A DNA stretch of 64,000 nt from CAWFPR01 sp963817635. GTDB lineage: Bacteria; Acidobacteriota; Vicinamibacteria; Vicinamibacterales; 2-12-FULL-66-21. Below the pieces are notes generated by a model. The model saw only the letters and a list, made by a program, of their open reading frames with translations. It did no database searches and was not told where the DNA came from. The position numbers and the translations under genes were made by a program. Numbering within the stretch: position 1 is the first letter of the stretch; the number at the start of each line of letters is the position of its first letter. The stretch spans positions 124,001-188,000 of the forward strand of contig CAWFPR010000023.1 of the NCBI GenBank assembly GCA_963817635.1, read 5' to 3'. Positions 16,553 through 27,697 of the stretch are shown in pieces.

Positions 16553-17087
16553 ATGGCAAGAGTATTTATCAGCTTCGCAACCGAGGATAAGAGGGTCGGC
16601 GAGGCGGTCAAGCGCGAGATTGAGCGCCGGCTGCCATTGAGTGGACAGGTGTTCATGACGTCGGATCGCAACCAGCTGGTCGCCGGTGAAGATTGGTTCC
16701 CCAGAATCAAGCGCGAGATTGAGTCCAGCGATGTCGTACTCCTGATGTTGAGTCAGCGGGGGGTGCGCCGGCCGTGGGTGAACTTCGAGGCGGGCGCCGC
16801 CTGGCTGGGCGGAAAGCCACTGGTCCCCATCTGTTACGGCAATATGACGGTCGCAGCGCTTCCAAGACCGGTACTCGAACTTCCATGCCTTGTCGCTTCC
16901 GGCCGACACAGACTTTCTCGTTGAATCGGTGGCGAAACACCTGGGTCTCCCGAAACCTCAATCGTCTGGTTTTGGCGTCCTGGGCCGGGTCGGGGCTGGG
17001 AAACATGACGAGGGAATCTTCCCAATCCACGTCGTTGACGAATTCCTGTCAATCCCGTTCACACTCAAGACATTTCAGGACGAGTGA
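16553..17087 (+). CDS. TIR-domain protein (one frameshift)
   Basis: The N-terminal 110 residues are a bacterial TIR domain: R-V-F-I-S-F-A-T-E-D-K-R-V (strand A and BB-loop side), QVFMTSDRNQLVAGEDWFPR, S-S-D-V-V-L-L-M-L-S-Q, and P-W-V-N-F-E-A-G-A-A-W with the Glu expected for NAD-cleaving TIRs. The frame shifts near 16875; the continuation (SLPADTDFLVESVAKHLGLP, then a hydrophobic tail) ends at 17087, giving about 177 residues. No partner domain is attached. Such TIRs may be NADase effectors of anti-phage systems or signalling modules, but no adjoining sensor gene is recognised, apart from the upstream HEAT-like protein 59 bp away. Confidence 0.65.
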
Positions 17088-17307
17088 CGTCGACCGGAAA
17101 CCCTCGCTGTTTCCACAAGCCCCTCCGGCCCGGCCACCGCGATCATTCTGGACCGAGCGCCAGATACGATCAGGGTATACTGCCCCACGGCGTGAAGGGC
17201 GCCCCCGGGTCCGCGGGAAGGGTCCAGCCCACCTTCGATCGACCTCGCCTCGAAACACGTGCTTCGTGCAGCCTGACTGCGGACCACAAGGCCACGCGTG
17301 GAGGCAC

Positions 17308-17532
17308 ATGGCCAAGACACTCCCCGCCCGGCCCAATCTCGATCATCTGCGTGGGCAAGCCAAGAGCCTGCTCGCCGATCTGCGCAACGGCAAGGCGTCG
17401 GCTGTGCAGACGTTCCTGAAGCATCTGCCTGCTGCGCGACGGATGACGCCGGACGGCGTCCGGCGGGCGGGACTGCGGCTCGCCGATGCGCAGTCGGCAA
17501 CTCCTGCGAGGCCGGCAGCGGCCGCACGCTGA
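17308..17532 (+). pseudogene. N-terminal stub of ankyrin-type protein
   Basis: The first 60 residues (LPARPNLDHLRGQAKSLLAD, then VQTFLKHLPAARRM, then RLADAQSA) match the conserved N-terminal helical leader of a family in Acidobacteriota and Planctomycetes that continues with an F-A-S-W-x-A-L motif and ankyrin repeats. Here the frame ends after 74 residues, just after R-L-A-D-A-Q-S, and no ankyrin sequence follows before the converging esterase. It is therefore a truncated remnant; a short functional product is unlikely. Confidence 0.55.
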
Positions 17533-17616
17533 GTCAGTGGAAGAAAAAACCGACACCGTGACTGAGCCTGCCGCGCGACCGCTGCGCCGGGGCGCGCAAT
17601 CGCTCACTGCGCGCGC

Positions 17617-18864
<1,248 letters not shown>

Positions 18865-19010
18865 GAGTCCTCCTCGACGAACAGGGCGATGATCCCACAG
18901 ACTCCGAACGGATTGCCAGATCGCCGGCGACGCTCCCACGGGTGGCGGTTTGCGAGCACCCTGGGGTAGTCTTTCGGAGCGCGACGCTCCGGCCACCCAG
19001 GAGACACCAC

Positions 19011-20676
19011 ATGCGCCTGTTCGCGATCGACTACACCATCATCGGCATCTACTTCGTGTTCGTGCTCGGCATTGGTGTGGCGCTCAAGCGCTTCATGCGA
19101 ACGAGTTTCGATTTCCTGCTCTCGGGCCGGAGCCTGGCGACGTGGATCACGGGCCTGGCGTTCCTCTCGGCGAACCTCGGCGCACAGGAGGTCATCGGGA
19201 TGGCCGCCAGCGGCGCCAAGTATGGAATCCTGACGGCCCACTTCTACTGGCTGGGCGCCATCCCGGCGATGGTCTTCGTCGGCGTCTTCATGATGCCGTT
19301 CTACTATGGAAGCCGCGCGCGGTCGGTGCCGGAGTACCTGCGCCTGCGCTTCGACGAGAAGACCCGCGGCTTCAACGCGATTTCGTTCGCGGTCATGACG
19401 ATCTTCTCGTCGGGGATCAGCATGTACGCCATGGGGCTGCTGTTCCAGCAGTTCCTCGGCTGGGACATCAACGCCAGCATCATCGTGGCGGCGCTGGTCG
19501 TGCTCGCCTACACCTTCTTCGGCGGCCTGACCAGTTCGATCTACAACGAGGTGCTGCAGTTCTTCCTGATCGTGTTCGGATTCCTGCCGCTGTCGCTGCT
19601 CGGCCTGAAAGCGGTCGGCTGGTGGCCGGGCCTCCAGGCGAAGCTGGCCACGGTCGCGGTGGCGCGGGGATTCGAGCCTGGCGTGCTCACCGAATCGGGC
19701 CGGCACCTCGCGAGTGCCGCGGCCAACCCCATGGGTGTCGAGTGGTTCGGCCTGGCGATGGGCCTCGGCTTCGTCCTGTCGTTCGGATACTGGTGCACCG
19801 ACTTTCTCGTCATCCAGCGCGCGATGGCGGCCAAATCCATGAATGCCGCGCAGCGCACGCCGCTCGTCGCGGCCGTCCCGAAGATGCTCTTCCCCTTCCT
19901 CGTGATCCTCCCCGGGATGGTCATCCTCGCGCTGGTCGGCGACGCCGGGCTGGCGGACGCAGCCGGCAAGGTCGACTACAACCGCGCCCTCCCGGTGCTG
20001 CTGCAGACACTCTATCCGTCGGGTCTCCTTGGCCTCGGCCTCGCCGCGCTGCTCGCCAGTTTCATGTCGGGCATGGCCGGCAATGTCACCGCGTTCAACA
20101 CCGTCTGGACCTACGACATCTACCAGACCTACATCAAGCCGGGCGCCGACGATGCGCACTACCTGTGGATGGCGCGCATGGCCACGGTGTTCGGCACCAT
20201 CGCCAGCATCGCGACGGCCTACGTCGCCATGAGGTTCAACAACATCATGGACCTCCTGCAGCTGGTCTTCTCGTTCATCAACGCCCCGTTGTTCGCGACG
20301 TTCCTGCTCGGGATGTTCTGGAAGCGCACGACTCCGAATGGCGCATTCTGGGGCCTGCTCGGCGGGACGGGTGCCGCCGCGGTGCACTACGGACTGACCA
20401 GCGTGGCCGGCGGCCGTGTCGGGCTGCTGCACAGCTACCCGAGCGACATGGCGCAGAACTTCTGGGGCGCTATCGTGGCGTGGTCGGCGTGCTTCCTGCT
20501 GACCATCGCGATCAGCGTCGTCACGAAGCCGCGAAACGAGCAGGACCTCGTGGGGCTCGTCTACTCGCTCACGCCGAAACAGTCGTCGGCAGGGCTCGAG
20601 TGGTATCGCCGCCCGGTCGTGCTCGGCGTCATCGGTACTCGCGCTCTCCGCCGTTCTGAACGTGTACTTCTGGTAG
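19011..20676 (+). CDS. Sodium:solute symporter (SSS family; late frameshift)
   Basis: About 555 residues and 13-14 membrane helices. Typical SSS features: Y-T-I-I-G-I-Y-F at the start, FLLSGRSLATWITGLAFLSA, G-A-Q-E-V-I-G-M in helix 2, A-Y-T-F-F-G-G-L-T-S-S-I-Y-N-E-V-L-Q-F and an A-A-L-L-A-S-F-M-S-G-M-A-G segment near the second sodium site. This is the subgroup resembling SglT-type sugar carriers. The frame is lost near 20631 by one extra G; without it the protein ends S-A-V-L-N-V-Y-F-W at TAG 20674-20676. As sequenced it is fused to the next small gene. CAGGAG precedes the ATG. The substrate is probably a sugar or related solute. Confidence 0.8.
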
Positions 20677-20684
20677 AGGTGACC

Positions 20685-20894
20685 ATGACACTCGATCTCA
20701 GGGTTCCCATCGGGATGCTGTTCGGCCTGGTCGGCGCGCTGCTCGCCGTGTACGGGATCTTCAGCGATCCGGCGATCTACCGTGCGTCGCTCGGCGTCAA
20801 CGTGAACCTGTGGTGGGGGCTGGTGATGGTGCTGTTCGGTTGCGCGATGCTCGGCTCCGCCTGGCTGTCGGCGCGCAAGCCGCCGGTGCGATGA
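20685..20894 (+). CDS. Small two-helix membrane protein after SSS symporter
   Basis: A 69-residue protein with two membrane helices (about 8-25 and 44-62; MLFGLVGALLAVYGIF and WWGLVMVLFGCAMLGSAWL) and a short periplasmic loop. It has its own AGAGGTGA ribosome-binding site and starts eight bases after the corrected stop of the symporter, so it is a separate gene. The sequence resembles small uncharacterised proteins that accompany SSS carriers in Acidobacteriota. It may be an accessory subunit, but this is inference from position only. Confidence 0.6.
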   Translation: MTLDLRVPIGMLFGLVGALLAVYGIFSDPAIYRASLGVNVNLWWGLVMVLFGCAMLGSAWLSARKPPVR

Positions 20895-20926
20895 CGCTGG
20901 CCGAAGATCCCACTCGACAAAGGATG

Positions 20927-20932
20927 TATAAT
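20927..20932 (+). promoter_or_regulatory. -10 of VapBC-like module (leaderless)
   Basis: Perfect TATAAT with the antitoxin ATG exactly six bases downstream (20939). No good -35 is seen at 16-18 bp and no Shine-Dalgarno precedes the ATG. Confidence 0.5.
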
Positions 20933-20938
20933 ACAAAC

Positions 20939-21250
20939 ATGAGACGAGCTATGTCTGTAACATTGGACGGTGACAATGTGCTCTGGCTGCGGGCGCAGGC
21001 GGGGGCCAGCGACAAGGGCACGGTCAGCGACGTCCTCGACAGGCTCGTGACGCGGGCGAGGGCCGAGGGCCACCTCGAACTCCGGGCCATCCGGTCCATC
21101 GCCGGCACGATCGACCTGCCGGACGATGACCCTGGTCTCGACGCGGCGGACGGCTATGTGCGGGGGCTGTTCGATCGCTCGCTCGCGCGGCCGATGCAGG
21201 TTCGGGAGCGGTCGCCCAAGGCGCGCGGCACGCGGGCGCGGCGTGGGTAG
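20939..21250 (+). CDS. VapB-like antitoxin
   Basis: 103 residues. The N-terminal part (MSVTLDGDNVLWLRAQAGAS, then VSDVLDRLVTRARAEG) has the beta-helix-helix pattern of a ribbon-helix-helix DNA-binding domain. The C-terminal half is acidic then basic (IDLPDDDPGLDAADGYVRGL), as in VapB tails that block the toxin site. The toxin gene starts inside its 3' end (8-bp overlap). ATG 20939 is chosen over earlier in-frame codons because a TATAAT -10 lies six bases before it. Confidence 0.75.
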   Translation: MRRAMSVTLDGDNVLWLRAQAGASDKGTVSDVLDRLVTRARAEGHLELRAIRSIAGTIDLPDDDPGLDAADGYVRGLFDRSLARPMQVRERSPKARGTRARRG

Positions 21251-21650
21251 CACGGCGGCCGCGGTCACCGATACGCACGCGCTCCTCTTCTACGCCGCCG
21301 GCAGCGCGCGGCTCGGCAAGCGCGCCGCGGCGCACTTCGCCGCGTGCGATCGGCGCGACGCGATCCTCTACGTGCCGGCGGCGGTCATCTGGGAAGTCAC
21401 GCTGCTGGCGCGCGGCGGCCGCATCAACCTGCGACGCACGGTCCGCGCTTTTTTCGGAGATCTCTTCAGCAATCCCGCGTATCAGCCGTACGATCTGAGC
21501 GCCGCTCAGGTGTTCGACGCCGACGACCTGCGCATCAACCGCGACCCGTTCGACGCGCTGATCGCGGCCGCCGCTCGCGACCTCGAACTGCCGCTCCTCA
21601 CGCGCGACGCCGAGATCGGCGGCGCGGGCGTCGTTCGTACGATCTGGTGA
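21243..21650 (+). CDS. PIN-domain toxin (VapC-like)
   Basis: 135 residues from GTG 21243. Conserved PIN acids: D10 in AVTDTHALLFY, E46 in A-A-V-I-W-E-V-T-L-L, D98 and D101 in NRDPFDALIAAAARDLELPL and L-L-T-R-D-A-E near the end. The I-W-E-V and D-P-F-D-x-x-I-A-A motifs are those of the T-D-T-H-A-L-L subgroup of VapC-type ribonucleases. The frame is intact and overlaps the antitoxin, so this is a complete module. It converges with katG about 100 bp away. Confidence 0.85.
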   Translation: MGSTAAAVTDTHALLFYAAGSARLGKRAAAHFAACDRRDAILYVPAAVIWEVTLLARGGRINLRRTVRAFFGDLFSNPAYQPYDLSAAQVFDADDLRINRDPFDALIAAAARDLELPLLTRDAEIGGAGVVRTIW

Positions 21651-21753
21651 GGCGCGGCCACGGTCTGGCCGCCGCGACGTCGATCGGCCGCGCGCCTCGC
21701 TCAGACGAAAGAACGCTCAGGTCGATCGGGGAAGGCCGACCTGAGCGTCGAGA

Positions 21754-23987
<2,234 letters not shown>

Positions 23988-24521
23988 TCAGGGCTTGTCG
24001 TGTTCGTCGGGATCTGCTGGCTGGATCGCCGGACCCTCGGTGCGTGCGGCTGGTCGCCGGCCGCGGCGTGCGCGGCCCGACGCATCGGTACGGGGCGACG
24101 CGGCGGCCTGCGCCACGCAATCCGGGCAGCGCCCCCAGTAGACGACCTCGGCCTCGTCGATCTCGTACCCCCGATCGTCGGCCGCGGTGAGACACGGAGC
24201 GGAGCCGACCGCGCAGTCGATGTCGACCATGCGGCCGCAGGCGCGACAGATCAGATGGTGGTGGTTGTCGCCAACCCGATCCTCGAAGCGAGCCGGGGAT
24301 CCCGCGGGCTGAATGCGCCGGATGAGGCCTTCGGTGACCAGAAGCCCGAGGGCGTCGTACACCGACTGGAGCGAGATGGCGCCGATCTCCGCCTTGACGG
24401 CCTCGGCCACGCCGTCGGCCGTGATGTGGGGCTGACCCGCAACGGCCCGCAGAACGGCCAGGCGCTGGGCCGTCACCTGAATGCCGCGTTGACGGAGAAG
24501 GTCAGCCGGTGTGTCGGTCAC
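23988..24521 (-). CDS. Fur-family peroxide/metal-responsive repressor
   Basis: A 177-residue Fur-family regulator. The winged helix ([40 protein letters not shown]) is followed by the metal-sensing domain with [10 protein letters not shown] (His cluster and first CxxC) and W-G-R-C-P-D-C (second CxxC). The tail is a 30-residue low-complexity extension. Location just before katG in the same direction, the promoter structure and the lack of separate regulatory genes resemble mycobacterial FurA-KatG, so it most likely represses katG until peroxide oxidises it. A GTG start at 24521 is set by the leaderless promoter. Confidence 0.85.
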   Translation of the reverse strand: MTDTPADLLRQRGIQVTAQRLAVLRAVAGQPHITADGVAEAVKAEIGAISLQSVYDALGLLVTEGLIRRIQPAGSPARFEDRVGDNHHHLICRACGRMVDIDCAVGSAPCLTAADDRGYEIDEAEVVYWGRCPDCVAQAAASPRTDASGRARRGRRPAARTEGPAIQPADPDEHDKP

Positions 24522-24527
24522 GAGCGC

Positions 24528-24556
24528 AGATTAACCTGAATATTGGAGTTGGTCAA
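24528..24556 (-). promoter_or_regulatory. fur-katG promoter (leaderless)
   Basis: On the minus strand: -35 TTGACC (24551-24556), 17-bp spacer, -10 TAATCT (24528-24533), then six bases to the GTG start at 24521. This is the best -35/-10 pair in the window and predicts a leaderless fur-katG transcript. Confidence 0.65.
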
Positions 24557-24562
24557 ATATTT
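24539..24562. promoter_or_regulatory. Candidate Fur operator
   Basis: An AT-rich inverted repeat, ATATT (24540-24544) and AATAT (24556-24560) with 11 bp between, overlaps the spacer and -35 of the fur-katG promoter. Position and composition fit autoregulation by the Fur-family protein; the exact box is inferred. Confidence 0.4.
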
Positions 24563-24661
24563 GATTGATGACGCCACATATGTGCCGACCCCGTGTTTTA
24601 CGGCATCGATTGGCCGCGCGGAACCTCGCGCACGCGTCGGTGGCGCGGCGCGGCGGACGGA

Positions 24662-24982
24662 TCAGTTCCAACGCGGCTGCAGAATCAGAATCGCCAGGAG
24701 GAACAGCGCCATCCCCATCCCCGGGATCGCCAGGATCAGAAGGAGTCCGAAGGCCACGGCCGAATGGCCGGCCCTGCGCAGCGCGAGGCTGCCGCCGACC
24801 ACCGCCGCAACGACCGCCAGCAGGCCCATCCAGAGCGCGATATTGAACGACGAGACCGATCCGTCCGCCAGGCCCCACAAAAAGAAGAAGCCGAAGACGG
24901 CGGCGACGATTGCGTCGAAGCCCCAGAACAGCCAGAACGCGCGGTGCCTCCGCGGAGCGGGAGTCGTAGCTGGGTCAGTCAC
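24662..24982 (-). CDS. Small membrane protein, unknown
   Basis: 106 residues from GTG 24982. After a short polar N-terminus (TDPATTPAPRRHRAFW) there are three membrane helices at about 16-36 (LFWGFDAIVAAVFGFFFLWG), 45-66 (ALWMGLLAVVAAVVGGSLAL) and 74-100 (VAFGLLLILAIPGMGMALFL). No known motif was recognised. It lies between the ADOP permease gene and the fur promoter, on the same strand, and may be transcribed after the permease, whose stop is 52 bp away. Confidence 0.5.
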   Translation of the reverse strand: MTDPATTPAPRRHRAFWLFWGFDAIVAAVFGFFFLWGLADGSVSSFNIALWMGLLAVVAAVVGGSLALRRAGHSAVAFGLLLILAIPGMGMALFLLAILILQPRWN

Positions 24983-25034
24983 GCACGGAAGTCTAGCGCA
25001 CGCGCGCAAATTCCGCAGCGCAGCGGCCTGGACA

Positions 25035-27474
25035 TCAGCCTCGACGCAGCACGTCAACCGGGTTCGCGCGCGCCGCCGCCCGCGCCGGAAGGTAGCAGCC
25101 GCTTGCCGCGGCGAGCGCCAGCAGCACGATCGCAAAACCGATCGGCTCCATCGTGCCGTGCGCCAGCGGCCCCAGCCACTGCTCGAGCACGGGCTGCAGC
25201 CATGCGGCTGAGGCCACACCCAGCGCCGCGCCTGATACCGCGGCCAGGACGAGTTCGCGCGTGACGTTCCACGCCAATCGCCCGGCGCGCGCGCCGAGTG
25301 CAGAGCGCACCGCCAGCTCGTGCTGGCGCGCGGCCACCGTCGCAGCAGCGACGGCGTACGCGCCCTGGATGCTCAAACCCAGGCCGAGCAGCGCCAGCAG
25401 CAGCATGCACACCATCCGCGCCTGCGGCCGGGTCAGTGTGGCCTGCCAGCGCCCCTGCATCGTTGATGCGTCCGAAATCAGTGCCGGGATTGTCGTTCCC
25501 CGTAACGCGTCCCGTGCGAGGGCCACGAAGGCATCGGTGCGTCCTGCGGTGCGCACGATGAACTCGCCGCGCGAGCTCGGGGACTGCGTCAACGGCTCGT
25601 AGATCGTGGGGAGCGGCGTCCGGGCCCAGTAGCCGGTGAAGTTCGCCGCGACTCCGACGATCCGGTAACGGGTCCGTGAGCCGAGGACGATCTCCGCGCC
25701 CACGGCTTCCTGCGGCGTGTTCCAGTTTCGCTCGGCCATCTCCAGGCTGATGATCGCCACCGGCTCGCCGCCCCTGCGATCGGCACGGTCGAATCCGCGG
25801 CCAAACAGGATCGCGATCCCAAGCGTGCGGAAATAGTTGTCGGACACAGCGGTGGGCGGAGAGGCCTCACGCGCGGCATCGGTCGCCTCCCCCTGCTTCG
25901 CGAACAGCTCGGGAGAAGTCATCGGCGGGAACAGGCTGGCAAACGCTATCGCCTGCGTGCCTGGCAACTGCTCCAGTCGGGACACGATCTGCCGGTTGAA
26001 CTCCTCCGCCTGATCGTCGCTGAACGCCACGTTCTCCCGCGGCTCGACCGACAGCAGCACAGTGTGGCGCGGATCGGGACCGAGGTTCGCGATCGAGAGC
26101 GTCGCGTAGGTCCGGGTCGCCACTACGGCCGCAGTCAGAAGACAGACGCCGAGCCCCGCCTGTGCCGCCAGCAGCACCAGGCGCCAGCGGCCGCTTCGTC
26201 GATCGGACTCGCCGAGACCCGCACTACCCAGCCAGCCTCCCGCCGACAGTGCGCGCGCCGACCCACGGCCTTCCGCTGCCGCCACCAGCAGCGCCGCCCA
26301 CACCAATGCCGCGGCGAGTGCGAAGACCGAAAACCCAAGCAGCACGCCAACGTTCAAGGGTGGCACATGCGCCAGCGGCGGACCGAGCCCGGCTGCCGGC
26401 AGCAACTGCGCCAGTCCGCGCAGCAGCGCCGAAGCAAGAAGGACGCCCAGCCCGAGCGAGAGCAGCGTCAGAAGACACTGTTCGGCCGCCACTTCGGACC
26501 ACAGCCGCAAGCGACCCGCGCCGAGTGCCGCCCGAATGGCTATCTCGCGGCGGCGACGACTGCCCTCGGCCACAATCAGGATCGCGAGATTGGCGAAACC
26601 GAGCAGGCACACGAGCGCGACACCGAGCGTGAGCAGGCCCATCGTCCGCCGCGCGGGCTCCTGCGCCATCGCCTGCAGGCCCTGAACCACAGGGCGTTTG
26701 CGGCGAGCGACGGGGTCGTGCTGTCCGAGCCGATCCGCGATGGTCGTGAGCGCCGCCTGCGCCTGTGCCACGCCGACGCCGGGACGGAGCCGGCCGACGG
26801 CAAAGAACAGGCCCGCGTCCCGCGGACGACGGCGTTTCAGGTCGCTCGACATGATGAACCAGACATCGCTGGGCTCAGTGCCGGACGGGTGCGGCATGCT
26901 GACGCCTGGCGGCAGCACGCCCGCGACCTCATACGGCTTTTCGAAGAGTCCTGCCTCGCTCTGCGCCAGCCGGATCGTCGTGCCGATGACCGAGGGACTG
27001 CCGCCATACCTGGACTGCCAGAGCCGATAACTGATCCACGCCGGCGCCGTCGCCGCAGTACCTGCAGGAAGGTCGCCGGCCCGGACGCCACGGCCCAGCA
27101 CGGGGGTGATACCGAGCTCGCGAAACGCGTCCTCCTCGAGGTAACACGCGACAATCTGCTCGCCGCCGCGCCGGTCGTCAAGCAGCCAGAGGGTCGGGGG
27201 AGAAAAGGCGCCGAGTCCGGTGAAGACGTCCTCGGTCGCACTGGCAAAGTCCGCGAGGTCGGGGCCGGAGATGGCCGCGACCGCCGCACCCGATTGCGCG
27301 CGCTCCCACACCACGACGAGCCGGTCCGGCTCACGAAACGGCAGCGGCTGGAACTGCCAGCGCGATCATGAGGCTCACCACGGCTGCGACGGCGCCCATG
27401 CCGACCGCGATCGTCAGCGCGTACTGCACCGCCAGCCGCCGGTTCCGCCGCCAGGTTCGCCAGATCGCCTTCAT
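25035..27474 (-). CDS. ADOP/MacB-like ABC transporter permease (one frameshift)
   Basis: About 812 residues. From ATG 27474 an N-terminal helix (TIAVGMGAVAAVVSLMIALA) leads to the F-Q-P-L-P-F-R-E-P-D segment. One extra base near 27355 breaks the frame, which then stays open to 25035. The protein contains two MacB periplasmic core domains (VACYLEEDAFRELGITPVLG; SPPTAVSDNYFRTLGIAILF) and two FtsX four-helix units (first from GLLTLGVALVCLLGFANLAI; last near A-V-R-S-A-L-G-A-R). This duplicated arrangement defines acidobacterial ADOP permeases, which lack their own ATPase. The function is probably export of a small molecule or lipoprotein-type cargo; none can be named. Confidence 0.8.
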
Positions 27475-27697
27475 CGTGTCAATCCCAAGCGCGCCCTCGC
27501 CGCCTGATCCACACCGGACGACGTGAAGGCGGCGGCCGCCACGATGGTGAGAGTGAGAAGCATGCGGCGCGGCGCATGGGGAATTATGGACCACGGATTA
27601 CACGGATTACCGGATCGCCAGACGATCACGGATCCGATTCCGCTGGCGGGCCGCTCGGAGGCTGTGGGGCTGAAGCGGCGAAAGGGCGACGAGGCGT

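Noticed and set aside
20620..20680. Programmed frameshift at the end of the symporter
   Set aside because: No slippery heptamer or pseudoknot is visible, and the same kind of one-base error occurs in many genes here; the in-frame stop and the separate ribosome-binding site explain the layout.
26064..27371. A 435-codon plus-strand open frame opposite the first ADOP permease
   Set aside because: No recognisable protein features; the minus-strand permease explains the region.
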